A stretch of 64,000 nucleotides of DNA from Bacillus cereus G9842. GTDB taxonomy: Bacteria; Bacillota; Bacilli; Bacillales; Bacillaceae_G. Under the pieces are notes generated by a model. It was not told the origin of the DNA. It made no database searches and was given only the letters and a program-made list of their open reading frames with translations. Numbering within the stretch: the stretch's first letter is position 1; each line of letters opens with the position of its first letter. Positions 1 to 9,510 of the stretch are shown here, one piece after another. Made by a program: the position numbers and the translations under genes. The stretch spans positions 4,626,001-4,690,000 of the forward strand of contig NC_011772.1 of the NCBI RefSeq assembly GCF_000021305.1. Direction: 5' to 3'.

Positions 1-160
1 TTCCTTCTGCTGACAATACCGCTAAAAAGGGCGATGTATTCCGCTTTAAAAATAACTTCTGTTGTCCGTTTTGCGCAATATATGCATCGCCCGTTACTCC
101 ACCAGCCGGTACAAGACTCCACTCTTTTCCTAATAATTGTTCCAACCATTCCATATTCAT
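1..160 (-). CDS. ytmP: Phosphotransferase-family protein YtmP, N-terminal fragment cut by window edge
   Basis: Only about the first 53 codons lie in the window; the frame runs open off position 1. The N-terminus (MNMEWLEQLLGKEW, then a Gly-rich VPAGGVTGDAY turn and a QKLFLKR strand with an ATP-site-like lysine) is typical of the aminoglycoside phosphotransferase/choline-kinase fold. The gene directly downstream of the pullulanase gene is ytmP in B. subtilis, which fits. The start is ATG at 160 or ATG at 154; an AAGGAT lies about 13 bases before the first. Substrate is unknown. Likely transcribed with pulA, as no terminator is visible between them. Confidence 0.7.
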   Translation of the reverse strand, partial: MNMEWLEQLLGKEWSLVPAGGVTGDAYIAQNGQQKLFLKRNTSPFLAVLSAEG

Positions 161-387
161 TACCCGTTAACAAATCCTTATCTTTTATAGTTATGAAAAG
201 AAAAACCGCAACATTTCTACACATGTTGTGGATTCATATATTTTACTGTAAATGAAAAGAAAAATTAGCCTAGGCCAAAAATCCTCTATTTTATTTTACA
301 AAACCTGTCATAGAATGACAACTTATCAAAATCGTCACCTTTGTCAATTCTACATTTATTACATTCTCATCGTCAAGTAGCGATTTG

Positions 388-2529
388 TCACATTATCGTC
401 AATATATACGTGCTAATTGGAGCGAGCCTAAGTTCCTTTCCTCTAAATGAAGAAATTGGATCTATTTTCGCTTCGTTTTCGTTTACTAACACATGCCACG
501 TTTCTTCTTTCGGAAGTTGCACCGTTTTAGCTTCTAAACCGCTATTAAATAAAACGACAATCTCTTTCCACGGTCCAAACGATTTTACATTTTGCAGGTG
601 GTATGCAAGTACTTCTGTAGATGTTTGTAAAAAAGTCATATGTTTTTTTATAAGGTCTGCGTTTTGTAATCGGAATGCCCCATGCTCTTTACGAATCGCA
701 ATTAAACCTTTTATATAGTTAACAGTCTCTATCTCTTTCTCTTTTTGATCCCAATCTAATTGATTAATCTCATCATTTGCATTATAACTATTTTCATTTC
801 CTTTCTTCGTACGATAAAACTCTTGTCCTGCATGTAAGAAAGGAATGCCTTGTGAAAGAATAACCATTGCGCTCGCTAGCAGGTGACGTTTTTTCAAAAT
901 CGCTTCTGATTCTTCATTACTGCGCACTAGTTTATCCCACATCGTCATATTATCATGACATTCTACATAATTAATGCTTTGCGCCGGCTCTAGAAACAGC
1001 CCTGTTTCTTTCATACTTAAAAGACTTCCTGCTGCAATATACTGCAAATGATTACAGTCTACAGACCCACCAAATGCAAAACCACGCTTGTTTATATGAA
1101 ATGTACTCCCTTTTATCCCATCACGAAATTGATCATTAAACTGCGCAATATGCGGCATGTTCTTCGCATTATTTAACGTTGCTTTTTCTTTGGCAGGAAG
1201 TGGTGTTTGTAAATCCCATCCTTCTCCTAATAATAAAGCATCTCGTTTTATGTTTCGTACTTCTTTTTCTATCACATTCATTGTATCAACATCTAAAATT
1301 CCCATTAAGTCGAATCGGAATCCATCGACATTGTATTCAGTAAGCCAATATAAAATAGACTCTACAATGAATTTCCTCATCATTTTCCGTTCAGACGCTA
1401 TATCATTTCCGACTCCCGTCCCATTAGAAGGCATACCATCTTCACCATGACGAAAATAATAGCCTGGAACAAGCTTTTCAAATGATGATAGCTCTCTTTC
1501 ATAAACATGATTATATACAACGTCTATGATCACCCTAATACCTTGTTCATGAAATGTTTCAATTAGTTGTTTGCACTCAACTATCCTGTTATACGGATCA
1601 GAGGGATTTGTAGCATAAAATCCTGTTGGTGCATTGTAATATAATGGATTATACCCCCAATTATAGGCGGACGAAGGATTCGCCTCATCTACACCACCGA
1701 AACAATATAAAGGTAATAGTTCAACATGTGTAACACCTAAATCTTTTATATGAGACAACCCTGTTAACGTCCCGTTCCGTCCCGTTGTTCCCTCTTCCAT
1801 CAATCCTTTATATGTTCCCTTTTGACTCACTCCACTATTTTGATGTATAGTCGCATCACGAATATGCAGTTCATACAATATGGCATCTGTCATTGATTGT
1901 AATGGTGGTAATCCCTCTCGTCTTGTTACACTCGTTTTTTCTAAATCGATAACAACACCGTGTTTGCCGTTTACCGTCACCGACTTTGCATAAGGATCCA
2001 CAGCTTCGTTCCATATTAAATTAATACAAACAAGAAATGTATAGCATGCTCCGTCTAAATCCCCTTGTAATGTTTGAATCCAAACTCCGTTTTCTTCTCT
2101 GTACATTTCATGATCGGTATATTCTTTATCACTCTTATAAATTCTTACTTTCGCAAGCCTTGCGGTTGGAGCCCATACTTTAAATGTCGTTTCTTCTTTT
2201 TGATACACAGCACCTAAATCTGTACCTTCGTAATAATGCTTTTCATCGAAAATTGTTGTTCGAATAACAGCACCTATTTGTAAATCCGTTTCTTCATTCC
2301 GTTCATCTCGTACTGTATAATACTTCCCCACATCTAGCGGCTCTTCTATAAAGCACTCATACTTCGTTGCATCTGGAAGTGCAATAGTATGAGCAATCGG
2401 TAAATCTTTCACATTACTTCCTTCTTGCAAACGAAATGTCCGACTTGTTCCATACGCATGTGGGAGCAAAATTGTAATTTTATTCATTTCATCTAAATAG
2501 GCATCAAATGGACGTTTTACTTTCAACAT
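388..2529 (-). CDS. pulA: Type I pullulanase
   Basis: Cleaves alpha-1,6 branches of pullulan and glycogen-like glucans (GH13). The 713 residues hold an N-terminal CBM48/E-set region (about 90-200) and a GH13 catalytic barrel. Visible motifs are the type I signature YNWGYNPLYY at 289-298, region II GFRFDLMG with nucleophile D407, region III LLGEGWD with acid/base E436, and region IV ECHDN with D526. No signal peptide is seen, so it is probably cytoplasmic and acts on storage glucan or imported maltodextrin, like B. subtilis AmyX. Start ATG has a GGTGAT element about 8 bases upstream. The following gene on the strand is ytmP. Confidence 0.95.
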   Translation of the reverse strand: MLKVKRPFDAYLDEMNKITILLPHAYGTSRTFRLQEGSNVKDLPIAHTIALPDATKYECFIEEPLDVGKYYTVRDERNEETDLQIGAVIRTTIFDEKHYYEGTDLGAVYQKEETTFKVWAPTARLAKVRIYKSDKEYTDHEMYREENGVWIQTLQGDLDGACYTFLVCINLIWNEAVDPYAKSVTVNGKHGVVIDLEKTSVTRREGLPPLQSMTDAILYELHIRDATIHQNSGVSQKGTYKGLMEEGTTGRNGTLTGLSHIKDLGVTHVELLPLYCFGGVDEANPSSAYNWGYNPLYYNAPTGFYATNPSDPYNRIVECKQLIETFHEQGIRVIIDVVYNHVYERELSSFEKLVPGYYFRHGEDGMPSNGTGVGNDIASERKMMRKFIVESILYWLTEYNVDGFRFDLMGILDVDTMNVIEKEVRNIKRDALLLGEGWDLQTPLPAKEKATLNNAKNMPHIAQFNDQFRDGIKGSTFHINKRGFAFGGSVDCNHLQYIAAGSLLSMKETGLFLEPAQSINYVECHDNMTMWDKLVRSNEESEAILKKRHLLASAMVILSQGIPFLHAGQEFYRTKKGNENSYNANDEINQLDWDQKEKEIETVNYIKGLIAIRKEHGAFRLQNADLIKKHMTFLQTSTEVLAYHLQNVKSFGPWKEIVVLFNSGLEAKTVQLPKEETWHVLVNENEAKIDPISSFRGKELRLAPISTYILTIM

Positions 2530-2560
2530 AAAAAAATCACCATCATTCTCAAAGTTAAAA

Positions 2561-2670
2561 TAAAGTGAAACTTTAATGAGCGAGAAAATTTTCCCATCCT
2601 CACTTATTATTAGCCTTCACCAATCAGGCGAGATAAAATGAGCTGCAAATGATAAGGCTTTTCTTATCAA
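2561..2670 (+). repeat. Dispersed repeat family A, copy 1
   Basis: Begins with the box TAAAGTGAAACTTTAAT, followed by a short self-complementary segment (TGAG...GAAAATTTTC...CTCA) and then TTATTATTAGCC and CACCAATCAGGCG, which align with the longer copies near 7918 and 46591. It lies between pulA and thpR. The family resembles the bcr intergenic repeats of the B. cereus group; assignment to a numbered bcr class was not possible. Right boundary is approximate. Confidence 0.6.
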
Positions 2671-2740
2671 CAAGACTCTATACAGTAACTCCATTCTTCT
2701 CTATAGTATATTCACCTGCATAAAAAACGTTTTCAACATT

Positions 2741-3286
2741 CTATTTTTGTAATTTTATTTCAGCAATCGATTTATACTTCGGGGTTTCTTTCACGTGGGA
2801 TTCGTATAAAGTAATTGTATCTGCTTGAAATGATATTTCAGGCACTTCTTTTATACTTTCTAAATGAAACTTTTCTTCTCCTATCCATTTACGAGCAACA
2901 GTAATATGCGGATGATACGGGCGTGTTTCTAGAGAAAAACCATTTTCTTCACAAATGGCATGTACTTGCTTTTGTAACTGAAACAAATCATGATTCTCAC
3001 TTACCTTCGCCCAAAGAATACGGGGCTGATCTTCCCTACCAAACGTTGAAAAACCTTGTAACGTGAACGATAGTTCTTTTGTTTTTATAAGTGTTTGTAA
3101 TCCATTCTTTATCCCTTTTAACTGTTCTTCTGTCGCACCTCCTAAAAAGGAAAGGGTAATATGATAATCTTCCTTATGTACCCACGAGCGAAATGGTAAT
3201 TTCTCATTCGTATCCTCTTTATAGTTAGACAGCACTTCTTTTATATGATTTGGTAACGTAATTGCGACAAAATAATGCCTATCCAT
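2741..3286 (-). CDS. thpR: RNA 2',3'-cyclic phosphodiesterase (2H family)
   Basis: Member of the 2H phosphoesterase family once called 2'-5' RNA ligases; it opens 2',3'-cyclic phosphate ends of RNA. The two diagnostic HxTx motifs are present: HITL with H42 and HITV with H127. Length is 181 residues, usual for the family. The frame stays open further upstream, but the start ATG at 3286 is chosen because AAGGAG stands 8 bases before it and the protein then begins MDRHYFVAITLP, as in homologues. It is the minus-strand gene following pepV, after a hairpin terminator. Confidence 0.88.
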   Translation of the reverse strand: MDRHYFVAITLPNHIKEVLSNYKEDTNEKLPFRSWVHKEDYHITLSFLGGATEEQLKGIKNGLQTLIKTKELSFTLQGFSTFGREDQPRILWAKVSENHDLFQLQKQVHAICEENGFSLETRPYHPHITVARKWIGEEKFHLESIKEVPEISFQADTITLYESHVKETPKYKSIAEIKLQK

Positions 3287-3340
3287 GTACACCGTCTCCT
3301 TCTTTCTATTGTTGCTTTTCTTTCTTATCTCATTCAATTA

Positions 3341-3373
3341 AAAAGAAGCCGCCCTCTAAAGTAGAGAGCGGTC
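3341..3373 (-). terminator. Terminator of pepV
   Basis: Inverted repeat CCGCCCTCT/AGAGAGCGG (one mismatch) read on the minus strand, followed by CTTCTTTTTAA. It ends the pepV transcript. Confidence 0.75.
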
Positions 3374-3375
3374 AT

Positions 3376-3408
3376 TATTCATATATCGGCGATTAAAGTT
3401 TCACTTTA
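3376..3408 (-). repeat. Short copy of repeat family A joined to a family B module
   Basis: On the minus strand TAAAGTGAAACTTTAAT is followed at once by CGCCGATATATG, so the family A 5' box abuts a family B module (TATATCGGCG). The first TAA of the box is the stop codon of pepV. The rest of the long family A structure is missing here. Confidence 0.55.
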
Positions 3409-4812
3409 CTTCGCTAATTCATGAATTGCTTGCGCATAAATTGCTGTTGCTTTTAATAAGTCTTCAATTTCAATGTACTCATCTTTTTGATGCGCAAGTT
3501 CTTCCTTTCCAGGGAATAGCGGTCCAAATGCCACACCAGCTTTTAATGAACGAGCATAAGTACCTCCGCCAATTGCTAATAGTTCTGCTTTTTCACCTGT
3601 TTGTTCTTCATATACACATTGTAACGTACGAATTAATACGTGGTCTTTATCAACGTGATGCGGGCGTGAATTAGAATAGTCAGCTACTTCAAATCCATGC
3701 GTACCAACATACTCTTTCAACTTCGCAATTGTTTCTTCAAAGTTAGTTGTAACTGGGTAACGTACGTTTAGCCCTAAGTTACCACCGTTTTCTTTCGTAT
3801 AAGAAAGGCGACCAACATTCACTGTTAACGGACCGCTAATTTCATCTTTATAAGCAATAGTAGCTTTTTCACCCAAAATATCACCAGTAAATGTTTCTGT
3901 TGCAAATGTCGCAAATGCAGTTGCTTTTCCATCAAGTGAAACTGTAGTCAAGAAGTTTGCTAATAATAAACCTGCATTTTCTCCTTTTTCAGGAGTAGAT
4001 CCGTGCGCTGAAATTCCTTTTATTTGCAACGTCACTGTATTACCTTCTATAGTCGATTCCCCTATTTTTTTAGCAGTTTGTAAATACTCTTCATATGCTA
4101 CTGTAAGTGCATTTACATCTTCTCCTGTAATAACCGCTTCTGCAAAATCAGGAACCATATTTAAACGTCGCCCTGAATCAAATGAAACAAGTTCATATGT
4201 ACCTTTTTTCTCTTCACTACCATTTTGCACAACTTGTATATCAGAAATTCCTTTTTCTGCATTAATAATTGGAAAATCTGCATCTGGTGCAAAACCGATT
4301 GTTGGCATTTCTTCGTTTTTAAAGTAGTGATCTACACATTTCCAATTGCTTTCTTCATCTGTTCCTATAATCATACGAACACGTTTTGAAAGAGGTAAGC
4401 CTAATTCTTTCACAATTTTCATCGCATAATATGCTGCCATCGTTGGGCCTTTATCGTCAATTGCACCACGTGCAAAAATCTTTCCATCGCGAATATCCGC
4501 ACTATATGCGGGAGTCGTCCAGCCATCTCCTTCTGGTACAACATCAACGTGACAAAGAATACCTACTAATTCTTCTCCTTGTCCCATTTCAAGATGACCT
4601 GCATATCCTTCTAAATTTTTAGAAGCAAAACCTTCAGCTTCTCCTTTATGTAACATGAAAGATAGCGCTTTTTCTACCCCTTCACCGAATGGTGCGCCCT
4701 CTTTCGCCGATTCTTCTTCCCATACACTTTTAATTTGTAAAAATTGTTGTGTATCACGAATTAAATCATCTTTTCGTTTTGCAACTTCTTCTGTCCAATT
4801 AATCGCTGACAT
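3406..4812 (-). CDS. pepV: Dipeptidase PepV (M20 metallopeptidase)
   Basis: Zinc dipeptidase that hydrolyses Xaa-Yaa dipeptides in the cytoplasm. M20 motifs are all visible: metal-binding CHVD with H88 and D90, GAIDDKGP with D119/D120, catalytic GTDEES with E153/E154, and a distal HHVDKDH. The 468-residue length is that of PepV/Sapep enzymes with a lid domain. A GTG lies in frame at 4830, but ATG 4812 has AAGGATGG at proper spacing and gives the expected start MSAINWTEEVAKRKDDL. The stop codon is part of a dispersed repeat. Confidence 0.92.
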   Translation of the reverse strand: MSAINWTEEVAKRKDDLIRDTQQFLQIKSVWEEESAKEGAPFGEGVEKALSFMLHKGEAEGFASKNLEGYAGHLEMGQGEELVGILCHVDVVPEGDGWTTPAYSADIRDGKIFARGAIDDKGPTMAAYYAMKIVKELGLPLSKRVRMIIGTDEESNWKCVDHYFKNEEMPTIGFAPDADFPIINAEKGISDIQVVQNGSEEKKGTYELVSFDSGRRLNMVPDFAEAVITGEDVNALTVAYEEYLQTAKKIGESTIEGNTVTLQIKGISAHGSTPEKGENAGLLLANFLTTVSLDGKATAFATFATETFTGDILGEKATIAYKDEISGPLTVNVGRLSYTKENGGNLGLNVRYPVTTNFEETIAKLKEYVGTHGFEVADYSNSRPHHVDKDHVLIRTLQCVYEEQTGEKAELLAIGGGTYARSLKAGVAFGPLFPGKEELAHQKDEYIEIEDLLKATAIYAQAIHELAK

Positions 4813-5169
4813 CACGCATCCATCCTTCACTATATTATCTCTTTCATCATAGCAAACCGAAATCCCTTATGCCATACACGAAAACTAAATACCGAACAAT
4901 TGTAATATTTCAGACATTTCTTATTAGTTTTTCTTTTATTTTTTCAAAAAAATTTGCAGGAATTTGGCGTTTTACGTAGAATTTTATGTGTTAGTTGACT
5001 GACCATATATACAATGTCAACTACCAATATTTTTCTATATGAATTTTTGTTAAACTTTTGTAAAATTTAAGTAGATTAAAGCATGAATTTTATCATGTAG
5101 AGTACAATGGTAGTAACGACCTTCTTTCCTGAATGGGGTCAAAAAAACTAGTAGAGGAGTGGTTTTCTC
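4813..5169. promoter_or_regulatory. Intergenic region with an inverted repeat upstream of ytzE
   Basis: Holds the divergent promoters of pepV and ytzE and no convincing gene. The one notable element is TAGTTGAC at 4992-4999 with its exact complement GTCAACTA at 5016-5023, separated by 16 AT-rich bases (GACC then ATATATACAAT). The size and spacing would suit a dimeric regulator. It lies about 150 bases before ytzE. The binding protein is unknown. Confidence 0.4.
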
Positions 5170-5391
5170 TTGAAACCTACAACTACTCGTATGCTAACAC
5201 GCATTAAATCAATTTATATGTACATCAATGAAAACGGAACGGTAACGACGAAAGACCTTGTAGATGAGTTCGGGATCACACCGCGAACGATACAACGTGA
5301 TCTAAATGTGTTGCAGTTTAATGAACTCGTGTATAGCCCTTGCCGCGGTAAGTGGACAACAACAGGAAAGAAAGTGAGAATGACCTCATAA
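5170..5391 (+). CDS. ytzE: DeoR-type helix-turn-helix protein YtzE
   Basis: A 73-residue protein that is just an HTH_DeoR domain: helices around residues 5-20, then TTKDLVDEFGITPRTIQRDL as turn and recognition helix. There is no sugar-phosphate-binding domain, so it is either a stand-alone DNA binder or a remnant; close homologues of this size (B. subtilis YtzE) are conserved, which favours a real gene. The start is TTG at 5170, with GAGGAG 10 bases upstream. Targets are unknown. Confidence 0.85.
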   Translation: MKPTTTRMLTRIKSIYMYINENGTVTTKDLVDEFGITPRTIQRDLNVLQFNELVYSPCRGKWTTTGKKVRMTS

Positions 5392-5421
5392 CGAAAAATA
5401 ATTGTATGTAAATAAATACAT

Positions 5422-5453
5422 ACCCCTTTCTAACTATTAGAAAGGGGTTTTTT
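5422..5453. terminator. Bidirectional terminator between ytzE and rsuA
   Basis: Stem ACCCCTTTCTAA/TTAGAAAGGGGT-like inverted repeat followed by a T run on the plus strand. It probably ends ytzE and also the convergent rsuA transcript. Confidence 0.85.
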
Positions 5454-5470
5454 CTGTACCTATAAAGGTA

Positions 5471-6199
5471 CTACTTTTCAGTATCTACTTGATATGTTCT
5501 TAACATTTCTACTTCTTCATCTGTTAGCTCTCGGTATTGTCCAAGTTCTAGTTCTTCATCTAATACTAACGGACCCATCTCTGTTCTCTTTAGGTAGACT
5601 ACTTTTTTCCCTACCGCTTCAAACATACGCTTCACTTGATGGAATTTCCCTTCCGTAATCACAAGCTCAATTTCAGAAATATCATCGCTTTTCAATATTG
5701 TAAGCGCACCTGGCTTTGTTTCATAGCCATCGTCTAAAATAACACCTTTAGCAAACTCTTTTACATCCTCTTCTGTTACTACTCCTGCAACGTGTGCATA
5801 ATATTTTTTCGGCACATGCTTTTTCGGAGATAATAATTGATGTGATAACTTCCCATCATTTGTTATCAATAAGAAACCTTCCGTATCGATATCAAGTCGT
5901 CCAACTGGGAACGGATCAAAGATTGCATCTTCTAATTCTAATAAATCTATTACTGTTTCATGATTATCATCTTCCGTCGCTGAAATAACACCTTGTGGTT
6001 TATGCATCATTAAGTAAACAAACTCTTTGTATTCCACAACTTCACCGTGAATCATAACTTCTTGCTCTTCTACATTTACATGAACTTTCGCATCTTTTAC
6101 TGGCGTTCCATCAATTTTCACAACGCCATCTTTCAATAATTTCTTTACTTCTTTTCTACTTCCATATCCCATATTCGCTAATAATTTATCTAATCTCAC
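5471..6199 (-). CDS. rsuA: RsuA-family rRNA pseudouridine synthase
   Basis: Isomerises uridine in rRNA; the family includes RsuA (16S) and RluB/E (23S). An S4 RNA-binding domain covers residues 1-60 (RLDKLLANMGYGSRKEV), followed by the catalytic domain with GRLDIDTEG, in which D103 is the expected catalytic aspartate. Length is 242 residues. Start GTG at 6199 is preferred over GTG at 6208 because AAGAAGG sits 8 bases upstream and the protein then begins MRLDKLLANMG as in relatives. It follows the murJ-like gene by 41 bases, so the two probably form an operon. The exact rRNA target cannot be told from sequence. Confidence 0.88.
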   Translation of the reverse strand: MRLDKLLANMGYGSRKEVKKLLKDGVVKIDGTPVKDAKVHVNVEEQEVMIHGEVVEYKEFVYLMMHKPQGVISATEDDNHETVIDLLELEDAIFDPFPVGRLDIDTEGFLLITNDGKLSHQLLSPKKHVPKKYYAHVAGVVTEEDVKEFAKGVILDDGYETKPGALTILKSDDISEIELVITEGKFHQVKRMFEAVGKKVVYLKRTEMGPLVLDEELELGQYRELTDEEVEMLRTYQVDTEK

Positions 6200-6240
6200 G
6201 TTTTTCACCTTCTTTATTTATCATAGAAAAGGGGACGTAA

Positions 6241-7893
6241 TTACGCCCCTCTTGATTTCAACTTTATTTTAAATCTACTACCAAGTTTACGTTGAATTTT
6301 ATCTAATGCTTCTCCGCCAAATACTCTTTCAAGTACTCCTGTGCGAATTGCTAACAATCCGTAAACAAGACCGCCAATACCTGCACAAATCGCAACTGTT
6401 ATAAGAGCACCAATACGGCCATCAGGCGAAATCATGAAGGATAGAAGCCATTGTGATAGTTTTACAGCAACGACCATTATAAGTGTCAGTACTGCAATTT
6501 GGAATGTTCTTTTATATACAACACCGAATGAATAGTGTGCGTATTTTTTAATTTGTCGATTTGTATACCAAACAGAAGCTAAGAAACCAACTGCGGTCGC
6601 TAGAATTGCTCCTACTGTACCGAAATAACGAATAAAGATTACGTTACATACAAATTTCAAAATAACACCCATAATAAGCGCGACAATCGCATGCTTTTGC
6701 TGATTAATCCCTTGAAGAATTGCCGCTGTTACTGTAAATAAAGCAAATAACAATGCAACTGGTGCATACCACATTAATACTTGTCCACCTAATGGATCTG
6801 AGTCATAGAAAGCCGTGTAAATTGGATATGCAAGTGTTGAAATACCGATAACTGCTGGCAATGTTAAAAACATATTTGCCTGGAATGTTTGTGTAATTTG
6901 TAATTTCAAATAGCGGTATTGTTTTTCAGTAAATGATTTTGTAATTGCTGGTACAAGCGTTAAACTAAACGCTGTTGCAAGTGATACAGGAATCATAATT
7001 AACTTATGCGTCCACATTGTGAAAATACCCAGCGCTCGCTCTGCGATATCACCTTGACCAATCGCCTGCATAATTGAGTTAAATGTCAATGTATCAATTT
7101 GTTGATATAAAGGAATTGTTAACCCAATTACAACGTAAGGAATCGCATATGCGAATAACTCTTTAAACAATTGAACAGTACTTACTGTTGATTCTGGTAC
7201 AGTTTGTTCAATTAAATATTGATCCAAATATTTTTTACGTTTTAACCAGTACCAAATTAACACACCGAGTGCTCCAACCGCTGAAACGAACGCAGCAAAT
7301 GTCGCTACTCCAACTGCTGTTGCAACTGTACCGCCAAGTACTTTAATAACGATAAAACTACCAGCTAATAAAAAGACGATACGAATAATTTGTTCAATAA
7401 TTTGTGAAACGGTAGTTGGTCCCATAGACTGGTGACCTTGGAAATAACCACGAATTAAACTCGCTGCTGGTACAACAATAAGTGCGAAACTTACAAGACG
7501 AATGATCGTCGTAACTTCTCCTACATTATTGTGTATACTTTGTTTACCAAGCATCGCTTCTGCAAACAGTGGCGCCGTCATGTACAGTACTAGGAACGAA
7601 AGAACTCCTGTTACTATCATCATAACCATTCCCGAGCGGAACATTCTCCGGCTCGTTTTATAATCGCCAAGCGCATTATATTTGGAAACAAATTTTGAAA
7701 CAGCAAGCGGCACACCTGCCGTTGCGATACTTAAAAAGATCGTATATGGAATGTATCCATATGTATAGAGCGTTCCGCCTTCTGTGCCTACTAATGCATG
7801 AAACGGAAAGACGTAAATCATGCCTAAGAACTTTACTAAAAATGTCCCTAGCGTAACAATAAGCGTTCCGCGCAGAAATTTCGAATCGGACAT
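6241..7893 (-). CDS. murJ: MurJ-type lipid II flippase (YtgP), MOP superfamily
   Basis: Polytopic membrane protein of 550 residues with about 14 hydrophobic segments and a basic C-terminus (KIQRKLGSRFKIKLKSR). It opens SDSKFLRGTLIVTLGTFLVK, like polysaccharide-transport flippases. Its B. subtilis counterpart YtgP is the MurJ orthologue that moves the peptidoglycan precursor lipid II across the membrane; SpoVB and other MOP paralogues are alternatives, but the ytgP-rsuA-ytfP order supports this call. ATG 7893 has AGGAGG eight bases upstream. A family A repeat occupies the upstream region. Confidence 0.85.
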   Translation of the reverse strand: MSDSKFLRGTLIVTLGTFLVKFLGMIYVFPFHALVGTEGGTLYTYGYIPYTIFLSIATAGVPLAVSKFVSKYNALGDYKTSRRMFRSGMVMMIVTGVLSFLVLYMTAPLFAEAMLGKQSIHNNVGEVTTIIRLVSFALIVVPAASLIRGYFQGHQSMGPTTVSQIIEQIIRIVFLLAGSFIVIKVLGGTVATAVGVATFAAFVSAVGALGVLIWYWLKRKKYLDQYLIEQTVPESTVSTVQLFKELFAYAIPYVVIGLTIPLYQQIDTLTFNSIMQAIGQGDIAERALGIFTMWTHKLIMIPVSLATAFSLTLVPAITKSFTEKQYRYLKLQITQTFQANMFLTLPAVIGISTLAYPIYTAFYDSDPLGGQVLMWYAPVALLFALFTVTAAILQGINQQKHAIVALIMGVILKFVCNVIFIRYFGTVGAILATAVGFLASVWYTNRQIKKYAHYSFGVVYKRTFQIAVLTLIMVVAVKLSQWLLSFMISPDGRIGALITVAICAGIGGLVYGLLAIRTGVLERVFGGEALDKIQRKLGSRFKIKLKSRGA

Positions 7894-7917
7894 ACAAAAA
7901 TCCTCCTACATCTACAT

Positions 7918-8056
7918 AAAGTGAAACTATAATTAGTTGGAGACTTCTCTCCTACTCCTTATTAGTTGAACCATTCGAGCATTTACAGGCTAACAGACTC
8001 CCTATTTACTTCTCCTAAATCTTGAGGTTTTAGTCTTATCGCCTACAAATAGCAGG
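7918..8056 (+). repeat. Dispersed repeat family A, copy 2 (long form)
   Basis: Starts ATAAAGTGAAACTATAAT, then AGTTGGAGA..TCTCCTACT forms a hairpin, then CTTATTAGTTGAACC and a GAGCATTTA segment leading into further structured sequence up to AATAGCAGG. The order of blocks matches the copy after ytqB at 46591, while the hairpin bases differ. It fills most of the 294-bp gap between the divergent murJ and ytfP genes. Confidence 0.65.
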
Positions 8057-8187
8057 ATAGTGCTGAACTCTAACTTTTGTATTGTACCACAATTCTCTCA
8101 TTAAGCAGTACTTCACTCTATTTTTCTTTTAACGGAAAACATGCTATTCTTTTAGGCAGGAAATGTAGAAAATGAGGTCGATATATT

Positions 8188-9459
8188 ATGCATTATGATG
8201 TTATTGTCATCGGCGGCGGTCCTTCTGGGCTAATGGCTGCAATTGGTGCTGCAGAAGAAGGCGCAAATGTCTTGCTTCTTGATAAAGGAAATAAACTTGG
8301 GCGTAAACTTGCGATTTCTGGTGGCGGACGCTGTAACGTAACGAACCGTCTACCACTTGATGAAATTGTTAAACATATACCAGGAAACGGTCGCTTCTTA
8401 TACAGCGCTTTTTCTCTTTTTAATAATGAAGATATTATTACATTCTTCGAAAATCTTGGTGTTAAATTGAAAGAAGAAGACCACGGTCGCATGTTCCCCG
8501 TGTCAAACAAAGCGCAATCTGTTGTAGATGCACTTTTAACACGATTAAAAGACTTAGGTGTAAAAATCCGTACAAATACGCCTGTTGAAACGATTGAATA
8601 TGAAAATGGTCAAACGAAGGCAGTTGTACTGCTAACAGGCGAAGTGTTAGAAACAAATCATGTCGTTATCGCTGTTGGCGGAAAATCCGTTCCTCAAACT
8701 GGTTCCACTGGAGACGGATACGCTTGGGCTGAAAAAGCAGGTCATACAATTACAGAATTATTCCCAACAGAAGTACCTATCCTGTCAAACGAGCCGTTTA
8801 TACGTGATCGCTCATTACAAGGTCTTGCTTTACGTGATATAAACTTAAGCGTATTAAACCCGAAAGGAAAAGCTATCATTTCTCACAAAATGGACATGCT
8901 CTTCACTCATTTCGGCCTATCTGGTCCTGCTGCTCTTCGCTGTAGTCAATTCGTCGTGAAAGCACTGAAAAAGTTTAAAACGAACACAATACAAATGAGT
9001 ATTGATGCATTGCCAGAGGAAAATAGTGAGCAACTATTTCAGCGCATGCTGAAACAAATGAAAGAAGATCCGAAAAAAGGAATTAAAAACGTTTTAAAAG
9101 GTTATGTCCCTGAACGTTACTTCCTATTCTTATTAGAAAAAAATGAAATTGACGGTAGTGAACAAGCTGGACAAGTTTCTCACGAAAAGATTCGTGCACT
9201 TGTGAAAGACTTTAAAGAGTTTACTGTGAATGTAAATGGTACGCAATCAATTGAAAAAGCATTCGTTACTGGCGGAGGTGTATCCGTGAAAGAAATTAAT
9301 CCGAAAGAAATGTCTTCTAAATTCACGAACGGCTTATATTTCTGTGGAGAAGTTCTTGATATTCACGGTTATACTGGTGGTTATAATATTACATCAGCCC
9401 TCGTTACTGGTAGAATTGCTGGAACGACAGCTGGAGAAAACGCGAAAATGCAATATTAA
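8188..9459 (+). CDS. ytfP: FAD-dependent oxidoreductase of the HI0933/BaiN family (YtfP)
   Basis: A 423-residue flavoprotein with an N-terminal Rossmann dinucleotide fold ([15 protein letters not shown]), the [16 protein letters not shown] block typical of HI0933-like proteins, and a C-terminal FAD-contact segment ([20 protein letters not shown]). The physiological substrate is not known; some relatives reduce bile-acid intermediates, which is not a safe inference here. GAGGTC precedes ATG 8188. It is monocistronic, with a terminator immediately downstream. Confidence 0.88.
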   Translation: MHYDVIVIGGGPSGLMAAIGAAEEGANVLLLDKGNKLGRKLAISGGGRCNVTNRLPLDEIVKHIPGNGRFLYSAFSLFNNEDIITFFENLGVKLKEEDHGRMFPVSNKAQSVVDALLTRLKDLGVKIRTNTPVETIEYENGQTKAVVLLTGEVLETNHVVIAVGGKSVPQTGSTGDGYAWAEKAGHTITELFPTEVPILSNEPFIRDRSLQGLALRDINLSVLNPKGKAIISHKMDMLFTHFGLSGPAALRCSQFVVKALKKFKTNTIQMSIDALPEENSEQLFQRMLKQMKEDPKKGIKNVLKGYVPERYFLFLLEKNEIDGSEQAGQVSHEKIRALVKDFKEFTVNVNGTQSIEKAFVTGGGVSVKEINPKEMSSKFTNGLYFCGEVLDIHGYTGGYNITSALVTGRIAGTTAGENAKMQY

Positions 9460-9460
9460 A

Positions 9461-9490
9461 AAAGAAACAGGGATTCCTGTTTCTTTTTTT
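9461..9490 (+). terminator. Terminator of ytfP
   Basis: AAAGAAACAGG/CCTGTTTCTTT hairpin with a four-base loop and a T run. Confidence 0.9.
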
Positions 9491-9510
9491 AATATTGCCA
9501 TGAAATCATT

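Noticed and set aside
34..718. Plus-strand frames of 73 and 125 codons at the window start
   Set aside because: They are antisense to ytmP and pulA and lack ribosome sites; residue composition is not protein-like.
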